A DNA stretch of 64,000 nucleotides from Agathobaculum ammoniilyticum (GTDB lineage Bacteria > Bacillota > Clostridia > Oscillospirales > Butyricicoccaceae), in NCBI RefSeq assembly GCF_025567315.1, contig NZ_JAOQJE010000004.1, positions 124,001 through 188,000 on the forward strand, given 5' to 3'. Below, one piece after another: positions 32,797 through 41,533 of this stretch (the first letter of the stretch is position 1; each line of letters starts with the position of its first letter). Position numbers and translations under genes: made by a program. Under the pieces are notes generated by a model. The model saw nothing but the letters and a program-made list of their open reading frames with translations. It ran no database searches and had not been told where the DNA came from.

Positions 32797-34158
32797 TACA
32801 CTGATAGGGTATTTGCCGGTGAAGCAGCCGTCGCAGAAGCCGCAGGCGGCTTCCGGCGCGATCTGGTGCAGCGCGTCCAGGCTGAGAAAGCCCAAGCTGT
32901 CTGCACCGATCAGCGCGCGGATCTCCTCCACCGAGTACCGGCAGGCGATCAGGTTGTCCTTGTCTGGAATGTCCGTGCCGAAATAGCAGGGGGAGACAAA
33001 CGGCGGAGCGGAGGAGCGCATATGCACTTCAGCCGCGCCCGCCTCCCGCAGCAGGGATACAATCTGCCGCGAGGTCGTGCCGCGCACGATCGAGTCGTCG
33101 ATCATGACTACGCGCCTGCCCTGCACGCAGCTCCGTAGCGCGCCGAGCTTGATGCGTACCGCCTGCTCGCGGCTCTGCTGGCCGGGGGTGATAAACGTGC
33201 GGCCCACATAGCGGTTTTTGACCAGGCCCGTGCCGTAAGGGATGCCGGACTCCTCAGCGTAGCCCATCGCGGCGTCCAGACCGGAATCCGGTACGCCGAT
33301 CACAACGTCGGCCGCGACCGGATATTCCCGCGCGAGGAACCTGCCGGCGTTGCGGCGCGCCTCGTGGACGGACTGACCGCAGATCACCGAGTCCGGACGG
33401 GCAAAATAGATATATTCAAAAATGCACATGTGGCTGGAAGCGTTTTCACAGTTTTCACGGATGGAGCGCACCCCGCCGTTTGCCACAACCACGATCTCGC
33501 CCGGGTCGAGCTCACGCTCAAACGCTGCACCCACCGCGCTCAGCGCGCAGGTTTCCGAGGCAAAAACCACAGCGTCCCCGCGCCGTCCCATGCAGAGCGG
33601 GCGGAAGCCCCAGGGATCGCGCGCGGCGATCAGCTTCTGCGGCGACATGACAATCAGGGAATACGCGCCGCGCAGGTCGCGGAGCGCCTGGCAGACCGCT
33701 TCCTCGACCGAGCGGCAGCGCAGCCGCTCCTGCGCGATGGCGTAGGCGATCAGCTCGGAATCCGTGGTGGTCTGGAAGATGGCGCCGCGGTATTCAAAGG
33801 CAGTGCGCAGCTCGGCCGTACCCGCGAGGTTGCCGTTATGCGCCACCGCAAGCGTTCCTTTCACATATTTGATGGTCAGCGGCTGCGCGTTTTCGCGGCG
33901 CGTACCGCCGGTGGTGGAATAGCGGACATGGCCGACCGCCATGGTGCCGCCGAGCCGGTCGAGCGCATCCGCGCTGAATACCTCGCCGACCAGGCCGATG
34001 TCCTTGTGGAATGAAAGTTCGCGGTCGTTTATCGTCGCGATGCCGCAGGCCTCCTGGCCGCGATGCTGCAAGGCGTACAGGCCGTAGTATGTCGTGCGGG
34101 CGCAGTCGCCGTGCGGGTCGTAGACGCCGAACACGCCGCATTCTTCATGGATTGACAC
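32794..34158 (-). CDS. purF: amidophosphoribosyltransferase
   Basis: A 454-aa enzyme making phosphoribosylamine from PRPP and glutamine, first committed step of purine synthesis. The N-terminal nucleophile cysteine is C7 (EECGVFGVYDP) after a short leader peptide. GHVRYSTTG and AHNGNLAG belong to the class II amidotransferase, and VVMIDDSIVRGTTSRQIV is the PRPP loop. C-terminal cysteines CGFCDGC are candidate 4Fe-4S ligands. GTG 34158 follows CGGAGGAGTTTTTTC. It lies 53 bp after the ANTAR regulator, at the end of the minus-strand nitrogen gene run. Confidence 0.93.
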   Translation of the reverse strand: MSIHEECGVFGVYDPHGDCARTTYYGLYALQHRGQEACGIATINDRELSFHKDIGLVGEVFSADALDRLGGTMAVGHVRYSTTGGTRRENAQPLTIKYVKGTLAVAHNGNLAGTAELRTAFEYRGAIFQTTTDSELIAYAIAQERLRCRSVEEAVCQALRDLRGAYSLIVMSPQKLIAARDPWGFRPLCMGRRGDAVVFASETCALSAVGAAFERELDPGEIVVVANGGVRSIRENCENASSHMCIFEYIYFARPDSVICGQSVHEARRNAGRFLAREYPVAADVVIGVPDSGLDAAMGYAEESGIPYGTGLVKNRYVGRTFITPGQQSREQAVRIKLGALRSCVQGRRVVMIDDSIVRGTTSRQIVSLLREAGAAEVHMRSSAPPFVSPCYFGTDIPDKDNLIACRYSVEEIRALIGADSLGFLSLDALHQIAPEAACGFCDGCFTGKYPISV

Positions 34159-34211
34159 GAAAAAACTCCTCCGATTCGCTTGAGATAGCCAGCACGGGCG
34201 CAAAAAGCCGC

Positions 34212-34784
34212 TTAGAACTGGCTCAGACCGAGGATCTCCTCCGCGACTTGCCGCTTGCTTTTGCGACCGTTCATGGCCTGCTGTTCGATATAGGCATGCG
34301 CCTCTGGCTCGGTCATGCCGCGCAGCTCGATCAGAATACATTTTGCGCGGTCTACCAGGCGGATATCCTGGATGCGGCTCTGCAGGCGCTGGTTTTCTTT
34401 CTGCAGCCCGTCCAGACGCGCATGCACGGCGCGGACCATGCGCAGCGCCTGGAAAAACAGAGGCCGGCTGAGCGGCTTGGGCAGGACGAACACGCCGTCC
34501 GCCTCCACCAACTCGGAAACGGCGTCTGCCTGCTCGGATTTGACGAGCAGAAGCACACCGGCGGCTGTTTCGTGCGCGGCGGCTTGCGCCAACTCATGGC
34601 CGAACTCGTCGGGCAGGGGCGTGTTGATGAGAACAATGTCGAATATCCCGTCCAGCAGGGCGCGCCTTGCCTCCGCGCCTGAAGCGGTGGGAATGGTCTG
34701 CGCCTGCATGCCGCAGGAGGCCAGGAACTGCGCGAGCGTGGCCTGGGACTTCTGCGTGGAGGATATGAGAAGAATGCGCTCCAA
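34212..34784 (-). CDS. ANTAR-domain response regulator
   Basis: A 190-aa RNA-binding antiterminator. Residues 1-115 are a receiver-like domain; the phosphoacceptor aspartate position is replaced (FDIVLINTPLP has asparagine where D is expected), so it is probably not phosphorylated in the usual way. Residues 125-185 are a coiled coil plus ANTAR three-helix bundle (VDRAKCILIELRGMTEPEAHAYIEQQAM). ANTAR proteins bind paired hexaloop hairpins and prevent intrinsic termination. I use TTG 34784, which follows GGGGAGG. Its gene follows glnA, and three nitrogen leaders nearby carry candidate targets. Confidence 0.88.
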   Translation of the reverse strand: MERILLISSTQKSQATLAQFLASCGMQAQTIPTASGAEARRALLDGIFDIVLINTPLPDEFGHELAQAAAHETAAGVLLLVKSEQADAVSELVEADGVFVLPKPLSRPLFFQALRMVRAVHARLDGLQKENQRLQSRIQDIRLVDRAKCILIELRGMTEPEAHAYIEQQAMNGRKSKRQVAEEILGLSQF

Positions 34785-34835
34785 GGCGGGCCTCCCCCTT
34801 TCCGTCAAATTGTACGGGCGGCAAGCGCCCTGTGG

Positions 34836-36155
34836 TCAATAGCGCGCGAAATACATCTCATGCTCGGCGGCGGGGCGGTTGCGGGCGGCGGCGATGCGGT
34901 CGTGCTCAACCTGCTTTGCGCTGAAAAAGCCCTCCAGCGTGCGCGCCGTCAGATGCGCGTCGATAAAGCGGCTCTGCTGTGCCAGCCGGATCGCCTCGCA
35001 CAGCGAAGCGGGTACCGCATCATAGCGGGACACGACCTCGGCCGGCGCGGTGAACAGGTTGACGTCGCAGGCGGGACCCAGCGGTAGCTTCTGCTCGACC
35101 CCGTCCAGACCGGCGTGGATGAGCAGCGCAAACACGATATACGGGTTGATGCAGCCGTCGAGCGCGCGGATCTTCATCCGGTTGGGGGCGTCGCCGTGCG
35201 CCAGTGGGATGCTGATGAGCGGACAGCGGTTCTGGTGCGACCAGGTGATATACTTGGGCGCTTCAAACTCGCCCAGACGGGCGTAGGAATTGGTCAGTGG
35301 GTTGCCGAAAACAGTCAACTCCGCGCTGTGGCGCAGGATGCCCGCCACAAAGCTGCGCCCCTCGTCCGCCTGATCGAACCGCGGATGGAACAGGTTGTGA
35401 CCATCCTTGCAGACCGTTATGCTCAGGTGCAGGCCGTTGCCCGGCGCGTCGGGCAGCGGCTTGGGCAGGAAGGAGGCGAACAGGCCGCTGGACGCGGCCA
35501 TGGATTTGACCACCCATTTGAAGGTGACAAAATTGTCCGCCGCCTCGAGCGCGTCCGCGTAGCGGAAGTCGATTTCGTGCTGGCCCGGCCCCTGCTCATG
35601 GTGCGAGGACTCGGGCTGAATGCCCATTTCCTCGAGCGTCAGGCAGATCTGGCGGCGCACGTTTTCGCCTTTGTCGAGCGGCGCGACATCAAAATACTCC
35701 CCGTGGTCATGCGGGAGCGAGGTCGGGGCGCCGGTCTCGTCCAGCTCGAACAGGTAAAACTCGCTCGCGGTACCCATGGTGACCGAATAACCAGCGCGCC
35801 GCGCGCGCTGGCAGGCAGCGCGCAGGATGTTCCGCCCGTCCCCCTCGAACGGACGGCCGTCCGGATACTTAATATCGCAGTAGAAACGCACGACGCGGCC
35901 CTGCGACGGGCGCCACGGCAGGATGGACAGCGTGGATGGGTCGGGGAAGAGCAACAGGTCGCTGTCCTCCACGTTGAGGAATCCTCGCAGCGCGGAGGCG
36001 TTGAAGTGGATGCCGTGCGCAAAGGCGCGCGGCAGCTCGGACGGCATGATAGCGATATTTTTCTGGTTTCCGAAAATATCGCAAAAGGCGAGCCGGATGA
36101 ATTTGACATCATTTTCTGCAATAAATTGTACGACTTCGCTGACGGTGGTATCCAT
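34836..36155 (-). CDS. glnA: glutamine synthetase, type I family
   Basis: A 439-aa enzyme fixing ammonia into glutamine with ATP. The beta-grasp N-domain contains FIRLAFCDIFGNQKN. The catalytic domain has HHEQGPGQHEIDFRY (metal glutamates), PGNGLHLSIT, NSYARL and NRCPLISIP. It is the short form without the adenylylation loop tyrosine segment. ATG 36155 is used for GAGAGGAGCG upstream. It lies between the glutamate synthase genes and the ANTAR regulator, so ammonia assimilation and its regulator are one unit. A second, type III enzyme is encoded divergently. Confidence 0.92.
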   Translation of the reverse strand: MDTTVSEVVQFIAENDVKFIRLAFCDIFGNQKNIAIMPSELPRAFAHGIHFNASALRGFLNVEDSDLLLFPDPSTLSILPWRPSQGRVVRFYCDIKYPDGRPFEGDGRNILRAACQRARRAGYSVTMGTASEFYLFELDETGAPTSLPHDHGEYFDVAPLDKGENVRRQICLTLEEMGIQPESSHHEQGPGQHEIDFRYADALEAADNFVTFKWVVKSMAASSGLFASFLPKPLPDAPGNGLHLSITVCKDGHNLFHPRFDQADEGRSFVAGILRHSAELTVFGNPLTNSYARLGEFEAPKYITWSHQNRCPLISIPLAHGDAPNRMKIRALDGCINPYIVFALLIHAGLDGVEQKLPLGPACDVNLFTAPAEVVSRYDAVPASLCEAIRLAQQSRFIDAHLTARTLEGFFSAKQVEHDRIAAARNRPAAEHEMYFARY

Positions 36156-36201
36156 AAAGCCGCGCTCCTCTCTGAAAATCACAATATCCCGCTTCGGTCG
36201 T

Positions 36202-36930
36202 TCAGCTTTCATATGTGTAAAGCTGATGGTAGCCCGCTTCCGGATTGGGCGAAAGTACATAATATTTCTGCGCCTTGAGCGCGGCGGCGTCGCCGCCGAA
36301 CAGCCGGCAGAAATCATCGATATAAGGGGCGAAGGACGCAGCCTCCTCCGGAGAAGCCTCGTTGACCAGCACCTGCCGGGGCAGGCCTGCGGGCGCCTGA
36401 TCACATCTTAGCACAATTTTGCCGCCGTGCATACCGGTGCCGCAGAAATTGCCGGCAGGGAACGCGCCGTCCTGCCCGATGCCGAGTACCAGGATGAGGC
36501 CGCCCGCCTGGTATTCGCCCAGAAACGAGCCGGCCCGGCCGCCGATGACGACCACTGGGAAGTGGTCCTGGTAGGCCTTCATATGGATGCCGCCGCGGTA
36601 ACCGCAGTCGCCCTGGATAAAGATGCGCCCGCCGCGCATGCCGTAGCCGCAGACATCGCCCGCGCTGCCGTGGATAATGATGTCGCCGTCGTTCATGGTG
36701 TCGCCGACCGCCTCCTGCGCGTTGCCAAACACCTCGATGGTCGAGCCGTTGAGGTACTGGCCGAGACCGTTGCCCGGCGTGCCGTGGATGGTCAGGGTCT
36801 TGCCGGACGAGCCGCAGCCCAGATAGCGCTGCCCGACCGCGTTCTCAATGGTGATTTCGGTATCGTCAATCTGACGGAGCTGCTCATTGAGTTCTTTATA
36901 ATAGGTAAGGTTTGCATGTGCTGTGGTCAT
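36202..36930 (-). CDS. glutamate synthase GXGXG domain subunit
   Basis: A 242-aa protein corresponding to the C-terminal beta-helix of the large glutamate synthase subunit. Repeated glycine motifs (GTPGNGLGQYLNGSTIEVFG, GDVCGYGMRGGRIFIQGDCG, GGIHMK) are the GXGXG signature. In the single-chain enzyme this domain is structural and lies next to the FMN domain; here it is a separate polypeptide, as in archaeal-type split enzymes. Its ATG overlaps the stop of the oxidoreductase gene upstream (ATGA). Confidence 0.9.
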   Translation of the reverse strand: MTTAHANLTYYKELNEQLRQIDDTEITIENAVGQRYLGCGSSGKTLTIHGTPGNGLGQYLNGSTIEVFGNAQEAVGDTMNDGDIIIHGSAGDVCGYGMRGGRIFIQGDCGYRGGIHMKAYQDHFPVVVIGGRAGSFLGEYQAGGLILVLGIGQDGAFPAGNFCGTGMHGGKIVLRCDQAPAGLPRQVLVNEASPEEAASFAPYIDDFCRLFGGDAAALKAQKYYVLSPNPEAGYHQLYTYES

Positions 36931-38168
36931 CCGTGTGCGCCTCCTAACTGTTTCGCGCGCTCAGCGCGGGAGAATGCCATCAGCTGCGGCTTCTCGCGGA
37001 TTAAATCAAAGTCAATGCTGTCAAGCGGGGTCTGCTCGCGGATGAGCGAGGTGTAGATGCCCGCGCGGTCCACATCCCCGATGAGGATAAATCCGACCAG
37101 ACGGTTGTCGCGTGTGACGAGCAGCTTGTAGTGCTCCCCGTCCTGCTCCAGGTAGGTTTCGCCGTCGTACGAGCCTGCGGTTATCATATGTAGCCCGAGG
37201 AAACCCGATGCATTCATCGGGATGGCCTTGTCAAAGCAGGCGCTGCCGCCCGCCATGGCCTTGCCCGCGGTCTCGCCCTGCATGTAGGCGTTGGGCAGGA
37301 TGGCGAGGATGCGGTCGGTTTCGGCCGCGATGTCGTGCGAGACCGTGCAGTCGCCCGCAGCGTAGATGTCGGACACGGTCGTGGCCGAATGCTCGTCGAT
37401 TAAGATCCCTCGTTCGACCGCGCAGCCCGTATCGGCGGCCAGCTCGATGTTCGGCCGTACGCCGACCGCGACCACCAGGACGTCAAAGTCAACCGTCCCG
37501 CCGCTCTTGAGATAGGCGGTGTGCGGCTCGAACCGCGCGACCGAATCGCCCAGCAGGAAGCGCACGCCTTTGCCCTCCAGGTGCTTCTGGATGATGGCGG
37601 CCGGCGCTTCGGTGAGTACGTTGGGCAGGATGCGCGGGGCCAGGTCGATGACGGTCAGCTCGGATACGCGCTGCTGGATGCCCTCGGCGCATTTCAGACC
37701 GATAAGGCCCGCGCCCACGATGAGTACGCGCCTATCGTTCCCCGCGCCCAGCAGAGCGTCCAATCGCTTGGCGTCGTCCAGTGTCATAAAGCTGGTTTTG
37801 TTTTCCACCGCATCCAGCCCCTCCATGGGCGGTACGAACGGCCGCGAGCCGGTACACAGGCACAGCTTGTCATAGGGAACGGCCGCGCCGTCCTCGAGCA
37901 CGACGGTTTTCGCGGCCGCGTCCACCTTGGCCGCGCGGCGGCCGAGTAGGGTGGTCACACCGTTTTTCTCGTAAAAATCCGCGGGACGGTACCGCAGCAT
38001 TTTCTCCTCCGTGGTCTTGCCGAGCAGCAGGTAGGAGATGAGCGGCCGGCCGTATACCGGATACGGCTCGTCCGAAATGACCGTGATGGGGCTGGTTTGA
38101 TCGACCGCGCGGATGCCCTCGATCGTGCCGACTGCGGCGGTGCCGCCTCCGATGATGACATAGTTCAT
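36927..38168 (-). CDS. NAD(P)/FAD-dependent oxidoreductase, glutamate-synthase associated
   Basis: A 413-aa flavoprotein of the pyridine nucleotide-disulfide oxidoreductase type (rubredoxin reductase-like). YVIIGGGTAAVGTIEGIRA is the FAD-binding GxGxxG near the start, VLIVGAGLIGLKCAEG the NAD(P)-binding site, and IYAAGDC the second FAD motif. No redox CxxxxC is present. In the split glutamate synthase operon it probably feeds electrons from NAD(P)H to the ferredoxin-like partners. ATG 38168 follows GAGAGGTGAACGCT. Confidence 0.87.
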   Translation of the reverse strand: MNYVIIGGGTAAVGTIEGIRAVDQTSPITVISDEPYPVYGRPLISYLLLGKTTEEKMLRYRPADFYEKNGVTTLLGRRAAKVDAAAKTVVLEDGAAVPYDKLCLCTGSRPFVPPMEGLDAVENKTSFMTLDDAKRLDALLGAGNDRRVLIVGAGLIGLKCAEGIQQRVSELTVIDLAPRILPNVLTEAPAAIIQKHLEGKGVRFLLGDSVARFEPHTAYLKSGGTVDFDVLVVAVGVRPNIELAADTGCAVERGILIDEHSATTVSDIYAAGDCTVSHDIAAETDRILAILPNAYMQGETAGKAMAGGSACFDKAIPMNASGFLGLHMITAGSYDGETYLEQDGEHYKLLVTRDNRLVGFILIGDVDRAGIYTSLIREQTPLDSIDFDLIREKPQLMAFSRAERAKQLGGAHG

Positions 38169-38173
38169 AGCGT

Positions 38174-38602
38174 TCACCTCTCCTCGTATACGATGGCCTT
38201 GTTCGGGCAGCCCTGCACGCACATCGGCTGGCCGAACGCGTTTTTGGCGCACAGCTCGCATTTCTGCACCGCGCCCTCATTCGAAGTGGACAGCGCGCCA
38301 TAGGGGCAGGACAGGATGCAGGTGTAGCAACCAACGCACTTGTCCGAGTCGATCTGCACGGCCCCATCCACGATGGACAGCGCGCCCGAAATGCAGCCCT
38401 TGACGCATAGCGGGTCGGTGCAGTGGCGGCAGCTGACCGCAAAGGAGATGTTATCGCGCTCCTCGATGCGGATTCGGGGCGCGATCTTGTGGTCCTTGAG
38501 CGCCTTGACCATCGAGGACTTGCCCGAGTTGGCGAACGCGCAGTAATATTCGCATAAATGGCACCCCAGGCACCATTTTTCATTGACATAGACTCGTTTC
38601 AT
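38174..38602 (-). CDS. 4Fe-4S dicluster ferredoxin-like subunit
   Basis: A 142-aa electron-transfer protein with four cysteine groups: CLGCHLCEYYC, CRHCTDPLCVKGC, CVGCYTCILSCP and CELCAKNAFGQPMCVQGCP, enough for four 4Fe-4S clusters as in HycB/DmsB-type subunits. It sits between the FMN domain subunit and the flavoprotein and likely carries electrons between them. ATG 38602 follows GAGGAGGGAAACTGC. Confidence 0.9.
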   Translation of the reverse strand: MKRVYVNEKWCLGCHLCEYYCAFANSGKSSMVKALKDHKIAPRIRIEERDNISFAVSCRHCTDPLCVKGCISGALSIVDGAVQIDSDKCVGCYTCILSCPYGALSTSNEGAVQKCELCAKNAFGQPMCVQGCPNKAIVYEER

Positions 38603-38615
38603 GCAGTTTCCCTCC

Positions 38616-40121
38616 TCATTCGCCCGCGTGCTTGATGCCGAGGATGCTCAGCTCGCGGTCGCTCAGGCCGATGCCGCGCAGCATCAGGCGGTTGCCGCGC
38701 AGGGCCTCGATCGAGTTGATGCCCATGCCGCCCATCATTTCCTTGAGTTCATGATCCCAGGCAGTAACTAGGTTGACCAGCCGCTGTGAGCCTATGTCCG
38801 GATTCAGGCGCTTGACCAGCTCGGGGCGCTGGGTCGCGATGCCCCAGTTGCACTTGCCGGTCTGGCAGGTGCGGCACAGATGGCAACCGAGCGCAAGCAG
38901 CGCGCTGGTCGCGATGTAGCACGCGTCCGCGCCGAGCGCGATGGCTTTCAAAAGGTCGGCCGCGTTGCGGATGGAGCCGCCGACCACGACCGAAATTTGG
39001 TCGCGGATGCCCTCGTCGCGCAGGCGCTGGTCGACCGCCGCAAGCGCGAGCTCAATCGGGATGCCGACGTTGTCGCGGATGCGAGTCGGGGCCGCGCCCG
39101 TGCCGCCACGGTAGCCGTCGATGCAAATGATGTCCGCGCCCGAGCGCGCCACGCCCGAGGCGATGGCCGCCACGTTATGCACGGCCGCAATCTTGACCAG
39201 CACCGGCTTTTTGTACGCGGTTGCTTCCTTGAGCGAAAAGACGAGCTGGCGCAGGTCCTCGATGGAGTAGATGTCGTGGTGCGGGGCAGGCGAAATGGCG
39301 TCCGTACCCTCTGGGATCATGCGGGTGCGCGAGATATCCGGACCGACCTTGTGGCCGGGCAGGTGGCCGCCGATACCGGGCTTTGCGCCTTGGCCCATTT
39401 TGATTTCAATGGCCGCGCCCGCCTCCAGATAGTCTTTATGTACGCCGAAGCGGCCGGACGCAACCTGCACGATGGTGTGCGGGCCGTATTGATAGAAGTC
39501 CTGATGCAGGCCGCCCTCGCCGGTGTTATAGTAGGTGCCGAGCGCGCAGGCCGCGCGGGCGAGCGACTCGTGCGCGTTGTAGGAAATCGAGCCGTAGCTC
39601 ATGGCCGAGAACATGACCGGCACGCGCAGCTCGAGCTGGGGAGACAGGTTGGGTACTAGGTTGCCGTCCGCGTCGCGCTCGATTTTGCCAGGCTTTTTGC
39701 CGAGAAAGGTTCGCGTTTCCATGGGCTCGCGCAGCGGATCGATGGAGGGATTGGTGACCTGGGAGGCGTTGATGAGGATCTTATCCCAGTAGATAGGGTA
39801 CGGTTCCGGATTGCCCATGGAGGAGAGCAGCACGCCGCCCGTGCCAGCTTGACGGTAGACCTCGGAGATGGCCTTGCCCGTCCAGTTCGCATTTTCTTTA
39901 AAGGTATGGTCGGTCTTGACAATCTTCAGCGCGCGCGTCGGGCAGAGGGAAACGCAGCGGTGGCAGGCGACGCACTTGGACTCGTCGGCCTGCATCTTTT
40001 GAAACTCGGGGTCGTAAAAATGTACCTCGTTGGCGCACTGCCGCTCGCACGCGCGACAGGCGATGCAGCGGTCGTAATTGCGCACGACCTCATACTGCGG
40101 ATACAAAAAGTCGATAGCCAT
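38616..40121 (-). CDS. gltB: glutamate synthase FMN domain subunit with N-terminal ferredoxin
   Basis: A 501-aa protein: two 4Fe-4S motifs at residues 19-70 (CIACRACERQC and CVACHRCVSLCP), then the FMN/2-oxoglutarate synthase domain. GQGAKPGIGGHLPGHKV, ISPAPHHDIYSIEDL, GYRGGTGAAPTRIRDNVG and the 3Fe-4S cysteines CHLCRTCQTGKCNWG are conserved. It makes glutamate from 2-oxoglutarate and the ammonia delivered by the amidotransferase subunit. Its start overlaps the stop of that subunit gene (TAATG). Confidence 0.92.
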   Translation of the reverse strand: MAIDFLYPQYEVVRNYDRCIACRACERQCANEVHFYDPEFQKMQADESKCVACHRCVSLCPTRALKIVKTDHTFKENANWTGKAISEVYRQAGTGGVLLSSMGNPEPYPIYWDKILINASQVTNPSIDPLREPMETRTFLGKKPGKIERDADGNLVPNLSPQLELRVPVMFSAMSYGSISYNAHESLARAACALGTYYNTGEGGLHQDFYQYGPHTIVQVASGRFGVHKDYLEAGAAIEIKMGQGAKPGIGGHLPGHKVGPDISRTRMIPEGTDAISPAPHHDIYSIEDLRQLVFSLKEATAYKKPVLVKIAAVHNVAAIASGVARSGADIICIDGYRGGTGAAPTRIRDNVGIPIELALAAVDQRLRDEGIRDQISVVVGGSIRNAADLLKAIALGADACYIATSALLALGCHLCRTCQTGKCNWGIATQRPELVKRLNPDIGSQRLVNLVTAWDHELKEMMGGMGINSIEALRGNRLMLRGIGLSDRELSILGIKHAGE

Positions 40122-41218
40122 TATTGCTTTCCTCCATCATGCAGATTGACGATCACTGGCTCGCCGCCACGCGGCGCCCAGATACGGTCGAGCGTGGGCT
40201 CGATGGCGCGGATGGCGCATTCCTCGGACGCGATGTACACCGTGTCGCCCTTTTCGCCCACGACCATCGAACGCAGCTTGAGCCGGTCGTTGAGAGCCAT
40301 CAGGCCGCCCGTGTAGCCGACCAGGATGGAAAACGGACCTGTCACCAGCAGGGAGGCGAAGGCGTTGCGCAGGTAGGTCAGGCGCTCGCACTCGGTCGGC
40401 GCCTGCTTTTCAATGGTGGACCAGAAAGGCGCGGCGATGACGTTGGCAATCTCGCGGTAGGTCAGGCCGAGCTTGCGACCCAGGTAGTCGACGATATAGG
40501 TGATGACCTCGGTGTCGGTCAGCAGGTCGCATGAGTAGCCGAACATCTCGATAAAGCGGCGGTTGGCGTCGTACGAGGAGATTTCGCCGTTGTGGACGAC
40601 GGTCGTGGACAGCAGGGCAAAGGGATGCGCGCCGCCCCACCAGCCGGGGGTGTTGGTCGGATAGCGACCGTGGCAGGTCCAGGAGTAAGCCTCGTAATTC
40701 TCCAGCATATAGTATTCGCCGACGTCCTCCGGAAAACCGCTGGCCTTGAACACGCCCATGTTTTTGCCCGAGGAGAAAATATACGCGCCGTCCAGTGTGT
40801 GATTGATGCGGATGACGAAGCGGGAGGTGAATTCGCGTTCATCAAGCTGGCTGGAGGTGAGCTTGGTGTGCAGCGGGGTGACGAAGTAGCGCCAGATCAT
40901 GGGTTCGTCCGTGATGCGCGGGTGGCGGCGCGTGGGGATTTTGGACAGGTCGACGATGTCGAAATGGTGTTCGATTTCCTTTTCGCAGGCGGCCTTGGCC
41001 TCCGGCGTGTCATAAAATACATGGAACGCATAGTAGTCGGCGTACTCCGGGTAAATGCCGTAGCCCGCGAAGCCGCCGCCCAGCCCGTTCGAGCGGTCAT
41101 GCATGGGGCGGATGGAGGCGATGATGCGCTCCCCGGTTTCCCGTGTCCCGTCCTTGTGGAAGATACCGGAGATCGCGCAGCCGGCCGGGATGCGGACCTG
41201 ACCTTCTTTTTGCAGCAT
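40121..41218 (-). CDS. glutamate synthase class II glutamine amidotransferase subunit
   Basis: A 365-aa protein matching the N-terminal domain of glutamate synthase. The nucleophile is probably C14 in AGCAISGIFHKDG, requiring removal of 13 residues as in the single-chain enzyme. WTCHGRYPTNTPGWWGGAHPF and VVHNGEISSYDAN are the glutamine-binding motifs, and the tail has a channel-type domain. It releases ammonia from glutamine. ATG 41218 follows AAGGAGGAAACACC. This is the first gene of the operon; a conditional terminator lies in its leader. Confidence 0.9.
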   Translation of the reverse strand: MLQKEGQVRIPAGCAISGIFHKDGTRETGERIIASIRPMHDRSNGLGGGFAGYGIYPEYADYYAFHVFYDTPEAKAACEKEIEHHFDIVDLSKIPTRRHPRITDEPMIWRYFVTPLHTKLTSSQLDEREFTSRFVIRINHTLDGAYIFSSGKNMGVFKASGFPEDVGEYYMLENYEAYSWTCHGRYPTNTPGWWGGAHPFALLSTTVVHNGEISSYDANRRFIEMFGYSCDLLTDTEVITYIVDYLGRKLGLTYREIANVIAAPFWSTIEKQAPTECERLTYLRNAFASLLVTGPFSILVGYTGGLMALNDRLKLRSMVVGEKGDTVYIASEECAIRAIEPTLDRIWAPRGGEPVIVNLHDGGKQ

Positions 41219-41273
41219 TGGTGTTTCCTCCTTATGTTGCCCGGCGTGCCGGGTTCGCTTTCCAGAAAAGGAT

Positions 41274-41335
41274 AAAAAGAAAAGCGCCCGCCGCAAACGA
41301 GCAGAATGCTCCTTTGCAGCGGACGCCGTTGTCCG
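41274..41335 (-). promoter_or_regulatory. ANTAR-type leader with intrinsic terminator, glutamate synthase operon
   Basis: Minus-strand RNA. Hairpin P1 is CGGAC-AACGGC-GTCCG (41335-41320), a 6-nt loop with A1 and G4. One base later, P2 is TGC-AAAGGA-GCA (41318-41307), again A1 and G4. P2 lies inside the 5' arm of a 16-bp terminator stem (41322-41307 with 41303-41288; one mismatch, one wobble) followed by GCGC and a T-rich tail to 41274. Protein binding to P1/P2 should block the terminator. The layout matches EutV-type ANTAR targets. Confidence 0.78.
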
Positions 41336-41342
41336 TTCTTTT

Positions 41343-41371
41343 ATTGTAGAACAGGCGCGCACAAACGTCAA
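41343..41371 (-). promoter_or_regulatory. promoter of the glutamate synthase operon
   Basis: On the minus strand TTGACG (41371-41366), 17 bp, TACAAT (41348-41343). The transcript would start near 41336, directly at the foot of hairpin P1. The rest of the gene-free stretch 41219-41609 holds this leader and the divergent glnN leader. Confidence 0.75.
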
Positions 41372-41493
41372 GCGGGTTTAAAAGAAAATGCGGATTTTTT
41401 GCGCTTTGCCCAGAACGGGAGGGGATGGGACGGGATTAAACCGGCAGATTGCAACAAAAAAGGTGAGCGAGTAAAAAATCCGGCCAAAGGGGG

Positions 41494-41522
41494 TTGACAA
41501 ACTGCGGCGGGGCGCGTATACT
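41494..41522 (+). promoter_or_regulatory. promoter of glnN
   Basis: TTGACA (41494-41499), 17 bp, TATACT (41517-41522). Transcription would begin close to 41529, just ahead of the leader hairpin. Confidence 0.8.
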
Positions 41523-41533
41523 GCGCTTGTAAG

